Shown here: positions 11,179-23,210 of the stretch, in pieces | How positions within the stretch are numbered: position 1 is the stretch's first letter | Layout of the letters: the number at the start of each line of letters is the position of its first letter | From: Hofstenia miamia | Taxonomy: Eukaryota > Xenacoelomorpha > Acoela | Assembly: GCA_004352715.1 (NCBI GenBank) | Contig: SCFE01000111.1 | Coordinates: 1,348,485 to 1,412,484, forward strand | DNA: 64,000 nucleotides | Reading direction: 5' to 3' | Notes under the pieces: generated by a model | The model's input: the letters and a program-made list of their open reading frames with translations, nothing else | The model's database searches: none | Told to the model about the DNA's origin: nothing | Program-made: the position numbers and the translations under genes

Positions 11179-12408
11179 TTATCGAACATATTTCACAGTA
11201 TTTCGCATTTTACGAACTAAGCTGAAAGCATATTTCATATCGTGGTTTATGCAAAAATATAAACATGAAAAATGCTAAAATATGAAATCACGTATCCTAC
11301 AACCAATATAGTCCCACGGGACTGGATCTAGTATTAAGCAATTCAGTGGGAATGGGATCAAAACGATACTACTAATTGGTGCTTGTTTGGAAAATCACAT
11401 CGACAATGGCACGAGAATATTTACTGTGACTTTGATAATATGACTAAATGGAGACTGATTTCAATGAGTTCAAATTGAACTTGGAGGTTTCTTGAAAACT
11501 AAGGCAATTGCTTATTTTTCTAGATTATTGGTGAAAATATAATTGCGGATTTAGATTTCATTAAATTTTAAAATATTGAATAATCACTGCAGATAATAAT
11601 CATTCGTGGATCCCCTACTTAAAGATGTCTTGCATGTGGAGGAAAGAAGTTAATTTTATGACATTTTACTTTTCTATATATTTAAGCTAGGGAACTATGC
11701 CATGAATTTAATTTGTCTTAGCTTATAAAATAATTTTGGAAATAAACAATGTTTATAGTGCAAAATTGTTAAATCCTCACTTAGTTTGAAAACTCACATA
11801 TAAGACTTTATTGAATATATTTTAAAGAAAATGTCCATATCTTGTCCTCTTATCTTGGAAAACACTTAGACAAAACCTTCAAATAACATGTACTTATGAA
11901 TTCATTAGAGATGATTATATCTCTGAACTTAAGCTGAAATTTACTACGAGACATAAAGTAACATATTTAAACACCAAGAGATTTATATCTTTTATGAGTC
12001 TATGTGACTTCTTTTACTGTTAAAAGCAATATGATATGCGAGGTAACATTTTCCTTTTCACAATAGTTATCTTAAAATATGGAATCTTTATAGTTGATAT
12101 CCTTAAAAGATCAATTCCTACATTTATTTCAAATTCCCTTAAGAATTTCATCGACAAAATGGAAAAGATAATTATTTCCTACGTGAGAAGCTTTGAAGTA
12201 GGTACCGCCTTTCGCTAGTTGATGTTTAAACTAACGTTTAGTATGGTGGATTTTCTTTCCTATTGGCTAACATCAACCAATTACATGACAATAAATTAAA
12301 TTATTGTCATTTACAATTTGTCCGTTCTGATCATACGATAAAAAACAAAAGAAAATTTCTCAAACTCTGAAATTGGATGGAAATAAGAAATTTAGTACAG
12401 CATTGTAA
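11179..12408. other. AT-rich non-coding stretch
   Basis: No gene, repeat or terminal structure was recognised. The frame at 12036-12218 has no support. Confidence 0.5.
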
Positions 12409-12487
12409 ATGTTAGCAGCAAACAACCTTGCAACATTTCATTTCTTCATATTGACGGTCTTTATCTGTCAAATATTGTACTGCATAG
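12409..12487 (+). CDS. candidate first coding exon, signal peptide
   Basis: ATG at 12409 opens a 26-codon frame with a polar start (MLAANNLATFH), a hydrophobic core (FFILTVFICQILYCI) and then a splice donor G|GTACGT at 12487/12488. That is the shape of a cleavable signal peptide. The exon ends in phase 1, which matches the phase-1 start of the Ig exon at 44662 and of the small candidate exon at 44345. Signal-peptide exons ending in phase 1 are common in Ig-superfamily genes. The link across 32 kb is inference. The exon is too short to exclude chance, and a Kozak context or promoter was not established. Confidence 0.35.
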
Positions 12488-14010
12488 GTACGTATAAATT
12501 TTTTTTAATTATATACTCAGTTTTTCTATTAAAGTTGAAAGTAAAATATTATAACTAAATGCAGCTAGAAAATATTTTTCTTCAAATTTGAGTTAATCAC
12601 AAAAATTTTACAAGCAATTATAAAACTGCTATCTCAATGTGAAATACATAGTAATACCAATTCATCTATATCTAGTTTAAGATATGAAATTGGAAATGAT
12701 TTTTTTTAAATTTGTAAATCATAGTTATCTATCTTGTATTTAGTTTAATTGAAGTCAAGCTTAATAACTGTCACAGTATACGGCGACTTTAAGATTATAA
12801 TTTACTATTATAATAGAGCTAAATTTGACAGTAAACAAATTTGAATTTGTGGAAGTCAAACATTGAAGACTATTCAATTTTTCAGGCTCATTTGACGAAA
12901 TGAAGTCACTCCTTGGTTGCAAATTCGAATAAAATTTTATTTCATATTGTGCGGACTCAAAGTCAATTTATTGCTTAATTTCTTGTGACAAAAATGTGTG
13001 TCAACATCGATTCACGACATTTCTTAAAAGCTTTGTTTATTAATTGATAAAAGCGACAGTTAATTATTTTACACGCTGTATAAAGTCTTAAGAAAAGAAA
13101 ATAGAACAGCTTGATACTTATTATTGCTAATTTTATGCAGTTTCAACACAATGAAACATCATCATGCACTAGCACCTGTTTAATTTACTGGCAACATAGC
13201 CAAAAACTTTAGAAAATATAATTAATAAACTAAATGCTTTTAATTTTTACAGTCAGTGAAATATTTTGAATGATCAAAGTTGGAATCAAATATTTGATCC
13301 TTTTTGGAAAAACAAATACGTTTATAGACTGTAATTTCCAATGCAATTAAAGTGGTCTTTATTTAGCAAAACTATTTTTGGGTAAAAGTCTACTTTTTAG
13401 AATGTGACGTCTAGTTTATTCGAATCATGTTAACATCTTGGCAGAAATGCATTAAAATATTAAAAAAGCTTATAGCATTTAATTGGATTTTATTGTGTTA
13501 ATGAGACTTCTGTCACTAAAAAACATTTTCATGTCCTATTTTAATTGTGTTGACATGAAAAATGAATTATTTCGAAATTGGAAATGTTCTGACAAATGTT
13601 TGTTATTATAGTTAACTATTTAATAATTAAATTCTAGTTGCTGCTCTGTTTTGAGTGGCAATAATGAGGTAGAATTTGGATAAAGTGACGTTAAACTATT
13701 ACGTATTTCTATTAAATTTAGTGTGGACATTAGGGAAGTTATTTTAAATGCTTTATAGGAAACACAATCGTCGAGTAATTTTAGACAAACTTTATCAAAA
13801 ATAAATATACCGGTACTTTAACCTATATTATGATTTGATACTATTAGGTTCTTCCATGAAAAAGTGTGATTCTCTACATGCTTTTTAGAAACTACTCATT
13901 TAAAATGTGTGCTGGTCCCATGCTGTTAAATTTTTGAAATTGTAAGACTGATTCAATGTTGGTTTAGTATTGAAATGCATATATGTAAAATCATCATATC
14001 CAAGTAGTCA
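12488..14010. other. AT-rich non-coding stretch
   Basis: No gene or repeat was recognised. It would be intron if the exon at 12409 is real. Confidence 0.5.
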
Positions 14011-14990
14011 GCCACTGGTGGCCCTCTGATGGAAAAGTAGGATTTTGGCATCAAAGCAATATTTTAAATGCAACAATAGCAAACTTTATTATTGATAAAT
14101 AGTTTAAACTTTGCAGTTTGAGCTAATACCAGCCCAACAAAGGGTTGAAGTAAATTCAAACAAGCTTAGCATTCATATTTATTTCAATTTGGTAATGAAA
14201 AATAGAAAGAATTTCTTTATTATAATCAATAACAACAAGTATACAAAAATGCCCAAATTAAATTTAATTTTCAATTTCAGAAGAAATTGCAATTTTTAAA
14301 CATCATTTTTTCCAATAAATATTAATAATTTTTGCCCAATTTTAACTATTCATATAAACATTTCAAGGTCCAGGAATACTCATGAATATGTTATAATTTT
14401 TGCAAACAGAAAAATGCAAAAAGCCCTTTACAATGAATTTCATATGTTTAGGAGATCTAAGTAATAATGAATAAAGCTTTACTTGCAAGCATTGGCTCAT
14501 ATATTATTTATGATTAAAGATAACTCAGATGTCACTAGTGGTCCACCGGTAGACCACTGGTTGCGTCAGTAACATTTATTTCGTACCAGTTGTATATTCA
14601 ATAATTTTATGTAACACAACAATTTCATTGCTTTAATACATTATGTGAAATAAGTAAGGTATGCTTCTAGGACTGCATTAAATATAATATTGGAATATAA
14701 ATAATCAAACTGACGAGAAAGTATTAATGTAATTAGTGCTCCTTTACTTAAACCAGGTGGCCATTAGTGAAATATATTATATTTGGAAATTACTAAGAAC
14801 GACAAAAAAAATTGTTTTAGTTTGTGGTTGAACAATGTACTGCTGCCACTAAATTACCATCAGTGGTCCACTGTTGGTTATAATTGGCTGCAATTGCCAC
14901 TACTGCCACTACTTCTCCACCAGTGGTCTACTGATGGGTGCTAGTGGTCGCCCATTCTACTCATTCTCCACCAGAGGACCACTGGTAGTG
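14011..14990. repeat. cluster of CCACTGGTGG-type palindromes
   Basis: Near-palindromic variants of ACCAGTGGTCCACTGGT occur at 14011-14022, 14531-14564 (a foldback of about 12 bp with CACCGG in the loop), 14858-14878, 14917-14938 and 14969-14990, with half-sites (GCCACT, TAGTGG) between them. The last three lie within 135 bp. No open frame explains the conservation. Confidence 0.65.
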
Positions 14991-15227
14991 GCTACATGGG
15001 TAGAATACCGATACGCTGAAATGCGCATGGTTCATGTATTCTAAACTTAGTTTTTTACTAACGATTGCTCTCCAATTAGTCTTAGTAACTTTAATAGATT
15101 GGCGCTAATTTAGAACGCTACGAGGTTACAGATTATTTTTTTAGATTCCAGTCTAGTTGGAACCCAGACTCACTAGTTTGAGTCGAGTTACAAATGTATT
15201 TAAAGTTATTTTTTCGCTAGACTTACC

Positions 15228-15229
15228 TT

Positions 15230-15273
<44 letters not shown>

Positions 15274-15274
15274 N
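15228..15274. repeat. (TA)n microsatellite ending at an assembly join
   Basis: About 45 bp of TA repeat run up to a single n at 15274, which marks an unresolved contig join. Short frames across it are artefacts. Confidence 0.9.
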
Positions 15275-15688
15275 CCCTATGCAAATGTACAACAAAAATA
15301 CCACAAGTAACCGAAATGAGAGAAACAAGCCTGATGGCTAACAATTTGAGATAAATAGTGAAAGCTCGATTGATTCTTCAACACTGCATATACAAATGGA
15401 AGAAAATTGATACAATTGCAGTAAATATCGAGTTGGTTTCGAGTACTCGAAATTTTGTGTTGAGTTTTTGGACCTCGAGCTGAGTTTGAGTACTCGCAGG
15501 GCCTAAATGGGGTGATACACATTCCAACTTGTGTGTCAAACTTAATTGTTCTGTAAACAACTAGTCCCAAGTTGGAAGGCCAGTGAGGTGATACACAATC
15601 CAACTTGTGTGTTAAATTTGCAGATATAAACCGATTTCAACTAGAATCTAATTTAATAATTTCAGTAAAAATTTTATTGTTTTCACAG

Positions 15689-15820
15689 ATATTATATTCT
15701 ACTATGTACAACAAACGGAGAAAGCTGGCAAATTTCAAAAAATGGATTTCAACAGCAAATGCAAGTCAAATAGAGAATGAATGCTATAGAATTTATAAGC
15801 AATACGTTGAAGTATTTTAA
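15689..15820 (+). other. short exon-like frame inside the 15.5-kb element
   Basis: After an acceptor-like TTTATTGTTTTCACAG (ending 15688), an open frame runs to a TAA at 15818-15820. It encodes a basic, charged stretch (MYNKRRKLANFKKWISTANA and onward) of about 40 residues that looks more protein-like than neighbouring frames. No family is recognised. It may be the 3' exon of an element-encoded protein, or chance. Confidence 0.2.
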
Positions 15821-16306
15821 AATATAACTGAAATTTTACATTAATATCTTGTACTCTTCGAAATTAATTTTTTTTTCAATTTCAGTGAACAGATTTTATT
15901 AGAAATTTATTACACAATGTTGGTCTAGCAAACTGGAAATTTAAAAACAAATTTTAAACGATATTATAGCTATAAATACATATGTATCTGTACTTACATT
16001 ACTACGAAAACTACATACATAATTATTTCAGAATGAATATTCATTGATTTAATTTTTCTACGTAACAGAAGATAGGGCGATGCGTAATTGTACATTCATG
16101 GTAAAATATATTCGGTCAATTACAAGAATATTAATTGCAAGTACAAGTAAATACAATTTGACAACGTTTAGCTGTGCTGCATTAGGTCACCGTTTTGTTA
16201 AAATTTCTATTGCAAGAATATCAAAAATACACGCAAGTCAGTTCTAATTTTTATAAAGTTTGTGAATTTACATGATCAGAGATATTTTGACCATGATATT
16301 ATTATA

Positions 16307-16558
16307 TCAAAACAGCAAATTTTTGCCACCTAAAGTTCTTTCATCACAGGTCGCACATTTCGTGACATTCAATCCCCTACCATTATTTACCATAAATACT
16401 TGGCAAATAGAGTTCATTTTGTTTGTTTTGCAATCTGTAAAAAATTTGTGACGTTCATATTTAAATTTATTTCCTTTACTTCCTATATTAGTGCTACATT
16501 TAGTTGAAACATTTATAAATGTATTATGAGAATGGATTTTAAACAATTCTAGTGACAT
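16307..16558 (-). other. unrecognised 83-residue frame inside the 15.5-kb element
   Basis: The minus-strand frame has several Cys, including a CATC pair near its C-terminus (about 16345-16360), and Lys-rich stretches. No zinc-finger spacing or transposase motif can be assigned with confidence. Confidence 0.15.
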
Positions 16559-16637
16559 AAGTTACAGAAGTAAATAAAACAATAAATTGATGCAATTTTA
16601 ATACATATTAAATCTAGAAATAAAACTATTTATGCCT

Positions 16638-16653
16638 CTTCACGCATGCGCAT
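16638..16653. promoter_or_regulatory. NRF-1-like CG palindrome
   Basis: TCACGCATGCGCATGT matches the core of the animal NRF-1 site (TGCGCATGCG) closely and is one of few CpG clusters in this AT-rich element. A regulatory role is inference only. Confidence 0.2.
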
Positions 16654-16880
16654 GTTACTATTTTTAAAAGAGCAGCTTTTTACAAACAAAGGAACTATTT
16701 AAAAAGCTCTATAAATGCAACCATGTTCTCTGCAACATTTGTATAAACGAAAACAAATAGCTAATTGATCACGGATAGCGAGAGAAAGTGTGATACACTG
16801 TCAAACTTATCATGGATTTGTGTGCCTAGCAATTGTGTCATTAAGTTTGACACACAAATTTGACCGTGTATCACCCCCTT

Positions 16881-17979
16881 AAGGCTAATCATTGTTGATT
16901 CAAGATTGGTAGAATGTGCACACTGCGGAGCTTAAAAATTAGAGATAAGTCAGAGAATCAAATAAAACTGTTCGGGAATTATTGCAACCTCACTCTTAGA
17001 AGTATTATTTGTCATTCTTACAAGATCGCAATAGTATATCTTTGCAATTCTAAACAAAATGCAAGTGACTATAGTTTCATTTATAAAAAAATTATTATGA
17101 CAATTTGAATTTTGATGTGTTTGGTTTGCAACGTAATTGCCTCCAACATATAACATATTAGGCAGCTATGAGCCATTCATATTATTGATGTCTATAGAAT
17201 TCCATGGTTTTACATAATATTGAAGTACTACTTTGTGTGTTTATACAGTTAGGACTTCTTTGTTTCACTAAACAAGATGAACTTAAAAGAATAAAATTGC
17301 ATGAAATTTGAATCCTCATTTTTTATTTCGTTTTTTATGTTGCAATGTTGGCGTTTTGATGTGGTATCGTACAATTATTATCACTACTATTTACTATATA
17401 TTTTTAAGAAGTTTCCTCTACAAATAAAGACTAATAATTGACAAGTTTCAGCGTTCTGTTATTTTCAACAAGAACTTTTCTACTAAAAATTGCACTGGAA
17501 ATATTAATGTGACATCCCGGAATACATTTTGAGATGTATTTGAAATCATGAATATTAAAAGGTCAGAAACGTAAATTTATAAATTAAAGATGGGCAAACC
17601 AACCAACAAAATGTTTTAAAATTCTCCATTTGCTAACACACTTCCTAACATAATTGTTTTGAATGAAGTATTATTAATGATATTTGAATCGATTATTTAA
17701 ATTATTGATTTGCAAGCGACGATTGTATTTAACAGACAGCCTACGTATGTCAATGTTGTCCACTATAAACATTTGTGTTTAAATAGTTTAAATACTTGTT
17801 TGTATTTAAGATTGTTTGAAATTGAAGAGGATTGTCACAAATCAGCTTAAGCTTTAGTGTGAATCCAACAAAGATTGTCTCCGAAAGATTTAACAAAAGT
17901 AAATTCTGATTTCTTAATTTTGGCTATATCAATAAAACGAAAATTGAGGTGCTTGATTATTTGAGCAAGTCAAAGATTA
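16881..17979. other. AT-rich non-coding stretch
   Basis: Overlapping short frames at 16914-17156 lie on both strands and have no support. Nothing else was seen. Confidence 0.5.
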
Positions 17980-18240
17980 CTACATTTCAAAATGGTCTCC
18001 TTTTCCATTACATATAAATTTTACACAACGTGGAAATAAAAAACCAGTCCGCACCGTATACAATGCAGACCACGAAATTCGATACACATAGAATTTACCA
18101 GAGTCAACTTCTGGGATGGGGCAGTTATCATAGATAAGCAAGTTGATATCTAAAGTAAATTTTGTCCCAGAACCTGCTAAGATGCTGGTCCGAACTCCCC
18201 GCAGACTTGCTAGAGAATGTAATATTCTTACCATACCCAT
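17980..18240 (-). pseudogene. possible mariner-like transposase C-terminal scrap
   Basis: The last 25 residues of this minus frame (FPRCVKFICNGKGDHFEM, stop at about 17980) resemble the mariner C-terminal pattern of Arg-Cys-x-x-x-Ile followed by GDHFE or GDYFE. The rest of the frame shows no catalytic motif. A short similar nucleotide stretch (ACGTGGAA.AAAAAA) recurs at 18026 and 18541. The assignment is weak. Confidence 0.25.
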
Positions 18241-19592
18241 GCATATGCTATAAATTGTTTTTCAAGAAAGATTAAGCTGTTTTGTTAAAGCACTAATGCT
18301 AATACCAGTATTTTTTAAGAATTTGATCACGCTTTATTTGAAATTCCTTCATTATCAAAACAGCTAGAGCTTCCTATTGGCTGGCACAATGTAAATAAAT
18401 GTGGTCTGAACGATTTGCTATTAAACACTAATAATGACCTGAAGTTCATCCCAATTCTTTTGATATCTTTTACCTTTAAACATAGGGCAACTGCCGCTTT
18501 TTTTTTCAAATTTGAGGACCCTTCAATACACATTTTCTAAACGTGGAACAAAAAAACAAGTGTGTACGTTGTCAATCTCAAAATCCACGTCCTGGCCTTT
18601 ACATATTGTAATATTATAATTAGCAATGCCTTTTTTAACGCTTCAATAGATATAGGCTCCAGCATATTTTGGAAACAAACTTGAACGCTACAAACAAAGC
18701 ATCACGTAATGTGTAACCCTTCTTAAGCGTGATGAGTTGAGGTATAGATAGGTTGTCATGAAGTCACTTAACGGCCGCTACAAATATTGTCCCTGATAAC
18801 GCGGTCGCTGTTTAACTTTAAAGAGTCCTAAGCAAAAACTTAGGAGTGAGGTATTTATCTTAGCTTTCTAAAGGAGTTACAGTAGCATTGTACCCGTTTG
18901 CAGATTAAGAAAGTGTGTAAAAGCAACGATAGCATCTGATATTGACATTTTACCATTTCATAAGACTTATTTGTTTTAATTTCTTGCAATTTTAAATCAA
19001 TTGTACGAGTTGGTAAACCCTTCTAAGACACCTTGTAGATTTCACTTACACTGATTCCTTAACAAAAGGGATTAAATTTTGCTATCGCAGAAACTGAAGA
19101 ACGGATAGAAATCAAAATTGAAAGACGTTTATTCTAGGTACAGAAACCAATTTTGGGAAGGCCAACAATATTGTAAATAAATTATCAATCCAAATTTACT
19201 AATCGTAACTTAAGCATTAATGTTGAAACCGGATACGAAAAAAGTTTTTCTTGGAAAGACTTTGACGCATCCACTTATTCATTTGTGAGTTTACTTTAAT
19301 GTTATATATTCTGTAAATTATTTCACTATTTTGTATGCTCTTACTTAGTATGCTTGCAATCAAGTTTTCAACAAATTACAAACAGCTAGAGATGACATTA
19401 ATCATATTCTAGTTTTTGGAATGCTGTGCTGACCAATAATGATAATGCCTAATTTTTCAGCAGTCGGAAATACTTATTTGCAATAGGCGAATAAGAAAGG
19501 GCGATCATACAAATAGTGAATGCTACGGTTAGCCGCACGAAAGACATTTAGACGAGGTCCACTTAGTACACGGATTATCTAGATTTTAAGTG
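18241..19592. other. non-coding stretch
   Basis: GC-richer around 18700-18850 but with no recognisable gene. The frame at 18327-18533 is unsupported. Confidence 0.5.
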
Positions 19593-19610
19593 CTGTTCGC
19601 ATGCGAACAG
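19593..19610. repeat. perfect 18-bp palindrome
   Basis: CTGTTCGCATGCGAACAG reads identically on both strands. No second copy was found in the window. Confidence 0.6.
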
Positions 19611-19670
19611 AATTCGATCATTCGCATCTAGCTCTATTAGGGAAAGATAAACTGAGAATATGAGAATTCA

Positions 19671-19851
19671 NNNNNNNNNNNNNNNNNNNNNNNNNNNNNN
19701 NNNNNNNNNNNNNNNNNNNNNNNNNNNNNNNNNNNNNNNNNNNNNNNNNNNNNNNNNNNNNNNNNNNNNNNNNNNNNNNNNNNNNNNNNNNNNNNNNNNN
19801 NNNNNNNNNNNNNNNNNNNNNNNNNNNNNNNNNNNNNNNNNNNNNNNNNNN

Positions 19852-19883
<32 letters not shown>
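19671..19883. other. assembly gap (181 N) and adjoining (TA)n
   Basis: N runs from 19671 to 19851 and is followed by about 30 bp of TA repeat, the likely cause of the gap. Confidence 0.9.
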
Positions 19884-19889
<6 letters not shown>

Positions 19890-19937
19890 ATTATATATAC
19901 ACATATTGAAAAAATGCTCTAGTGAAACCACTTCTGA

Positions 19938-20840
19938 AAACAACACGCTCAATAATGAAAAACTGTCAAACTACCGACCTGTTAACAATTTGTCGGGCAT
20001 GTCTAAGGTGTCACAGAAGGCATCAATTTCGCAATCATGCGCCTTCAAACTTTTTAGTTCCTCCAAATCAATCCGCTGACAAATAACATTTTTTTGCTAA
20101 ACTTTTACTATAAGTAGTCAACGACATTATCATCAATAACAACAATAACAAAATCTGGTCATACTAGATGTGTCAGCTGCGTTTGATACGCTTGACCCTG
20201 ATATGTTAATTGATGACTTACAATATTACCGATGATACATCGGATTGGGTGGCAAGTTTTCTCATTGATCGCTATCAATCAGCCGTCATAAAATTAGGTT
20301 CTAAGAAGCTGTCATCACGAGTTCATCAAGGCTCGGAATGAAAACCTTTCACTTGAACATCATTTTTCCTTGGTGATAAGTTCGAAAGCGCCTAGATATA
20401 GCGACTACAACTAAGGCTGTCAATTCACTGATTTTAATTAGATTGGATTATTGCAATGCTCTCTTCTCTGCATCAACAAAAACTAATGTTGTTTGTCTTC
20501 AAAGTCTTCAAAATGCTGCCTTGAGTTTAATTCTCAACATTTTTAAAGGATTAAATTGGCTTAAGATCAAATACCGAATCCGGCTTAAGATCCGTATATT
20601 TATCTTTAAATTTCGTAACAACATTGCTCCACCTTACTTGTCAACACTGATTTTACTTCACTCTACTCCAAGCGACTCGTGAAGTCACTCTATGCCATCA
20701 GAAATGATGCATTTTCTGTAGCTGGGCTCAAAGTATTAAATTCTCTTCTGTCGAATATTCGAAAAAATCTCTTCCAAATTATTTTAAATGTATTGAAAAA
20801 CAGCGTCTTCAAATTTTACTTCCTACGATGCAATGCTTAA
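19938..20840 (+). pseudogene. LINE reverse transcriptase relic (CR1/Jockey-like)
   Basis: Broken plus-strand frames follow the order of a non-LTR reverse transcriptase: LSNYRPVNNLSGMSKV (about 19960-20020), the RT motif before the thumb; LDVSAAFDTLDPDML (20163-20208), the catalytic LDLSAAFDTVDH motif with its first Asp kept; RLDYCNALFSA (about 20440-20470); KYRIRLKIRIFIFKFRNNIA followed by PPYLS (about 20567-20642); and FSVAGLKVLNSL (about 20713-20750), near the usual C-terminus. The YADD box and the endonuclease are missing through internal deletions. Stops and shifts are frequent. The order and spacing suit CR1, Jockey or related clades. This copy cannot retrotranspose. Confidence 0.85.
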
Positions 20841-23210
20841 TTTAAGCTACCGGTTGTGAGATGGTGAGATGCTTAATGTTTTTAGTGAGAGAATTTGTTT
20901 AAGTAATAATTTCAATTACACTATATCTCTATAACTTTAGAAATGAATCTTGAGAGAATATTTGAAACAACAAATAATGCTTTTAAGTAAAATGCGAAAA
21001 ATTTTATTACAGCTAAATCTGAGCAGATCTGATTACCAATTTCGCAATTACGATAAATTGTTGAATTCCAAACCATTTTGGTTGACATTTAAGTGGAATG
21101 TTCAATTTTCGAGATATCTCAGTTGATTTTATGCTATCCTACCATTTATTTCTTTTCATTTCAATGCTGAATCATTATTGTTTAAGACAGATGTTCATTC
21201 AGAAAATTTGGAACACTACATTTTTCATTTATTACAAAGACTTGTTTACAACTAAATACAGATTATTGATTAAAAAAACTTCAAAATCTTTATAGTATTC
21301 AATATTCTCAATAATGTTAGTTTGAGCGGAATTAATTACTGCTAAGACAGCAGCAAGTTTGCGAGCATTAATCTTTTTCCAGCCCAGACCCGTATCTATG
21401 TTCAGATCACACCGCAGTATTGCTTTGACGAACGTCGAAGGGTAGTGTAGTTTTACAGATATCACTATCAATAATTAATCAAATTTTTTGAATAAGTTTC
21501 ACCTGTTAAGAAATTAAACATTTCCTCCAATAGTTATGTCTTTCAATTCATTTTAGTATGTTCGATCTACGAGCCTTATATAACTTTAACATAGATAGGT
21601 CAATTAATGCACTCTTATTCAACAAACATTCTGTAGCTTAAATTAGAGATATTAAACTTAAAAATGCGGTTTAGTAGCTTTAGTATATTGACACTTAAGA
21701 CCATAACAAATTTTTTCTATTGGAGTTGAAGGACTATCACAAAAGTACACACCATTCCATTTGGCTCGTTTTTAGAAATTTAAATTTCTATTTGATAATA
21801 GGCATACAGAAATAACTTTGATTTACAACAAATCAATTTTAGAAATTACCTGATAGAAATTTCAGGTTTTCATTTTTTTGTATGTATAACTTTGTTATTT
21901 TTATGTGTAGTCCGGAAAGAACGTAAACATGAAATGAAATTTATTTTATTAATCAATATTATTTCGACATTATTTGAATAAGTCAATTTTATGAATTTTG
22001 GAAACAATTAAACTGAAAGTGCGCATTTAATATATTAGCGTAAAATTAGTTTAAAAGAAACGGGAATGTCAACTTGTTAAATTCCATGAAATATCAATGC
22101 ACAAACTTAATTATTTAAGAAAGTGTATTTTCTACCACACAATTTTGTTGATTGTTTCTTCATATATTTAAATGAAATGAACAATTGGACATATAATTCT
22201 AGGTTATCAATCCTTTCCGTTTTGATATACATTTTTGAATTTGCCTTAACTCAATGTTTATTAGTTACAACATATTTTTTAAACGTTGACAGGATTTTAT
22301 ATGGAGAACGAAGAATATATTATTTCCATTGAATGTCTCGGGATTATTCAGCAAATCAATTGATTGCATCGTCTGAATCATTGAAGGTTAATTGAAATAC
22401 AATTTATGGGATTTGTGATTCATATTTTATTAAATTCTACTTTGTGCCATGGCCTACTTAAAATACGAACAAACCATCTGCAGGAGTGTAATGAAATAGA
22501 AGGCGAGTTGATCAGAAGTGTAGACAACGTAATTCTTGATGAAATCTCTGTGTTAACGCATTGAGATACATAATTTATTCAAAAGTAATATTTTTTGAGT
22601 AAAAAGTAAAGTAGATATTAAATGAATTTTTTGTATAATAGAATAGAATTTTTTATTTAATGTAGTACATTGACATAATTAAGCATCTTAACAAAAGCTA
22701 CAAAACCTACTAATACTACATTTAATACATCAATAACAACGTAAAGTACAAAAAAATAAAGCACACTATCAAAAACATGGATTTTGAAATTACAATTTAC
22801 CCAGTTAATTGCTAATTAATTATACTTTTAGAAAATCTGAAATAGAAACGATTTTAGGAATACCGAGATAGTAATTGATTTGACTTTTAAATGTTATGCC
22901 ACTTTTGACTCGTTTTATTTCAACTGTTAAGATATTCCATAGTTCAATTGTTGGGTTTAAAAATAATTTTTTAAGAAATTTTCATTTTCCTGAATTTAGA
23001 AGTCCTCGAATGATAAGTTTAATGTGCATATAACGCGATTTGCAGTTTACTGTAGGATGAGCGGTAGTTTGAGACAACTTAAAATGTTATTAATGAAAAA
23101 TACTTTATGAAATATGAGGCATTATTATTAAGAGTAGAATGTTTAGGTAAAAATGCAAACCCATTTAGGTAAATTTCGGTAAAAATGAAGAAAAAAATAA
23201 GTGTATTTAA
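20841..23210. other. AT-rich non-coding stretch
   Basis: No supported gene. Short frames at 21098-21471 and 22123-22332 are AT-driven. The segment 22640-22760 is A-rich and could be a decayed retrotransposon tail, but this cannot be shown. Confidence 0.5.

Larger units (their letters stand above)
15509..16880. mobile_element. 1.37-kb element with long inverted termini, family unknown
   Basis: The left end GGGGTGATACACATTCCAAC, running on through TTGTGTGTCAAACTTAA, matches the reverse complement of the right end at 16836-16880 over about 40 bp. The flanks read CCTAAA on the left and CTTAAG on the right, consistent with a TAAA/TTAA target duplication, though the exact edge is uncertain. A second left-end copy lies at 15588-15622. 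A further copy at 16788-16805 faces the right terminus, so the right end alone can fold back. Inside are a spliced-looking short frame on + (15689-15820) and an unrecognised frame on - (16307-16558). It could be Kolobok-, piggyBac- or foldback-like. No DDE motif is visible. Confidence 0.6.
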
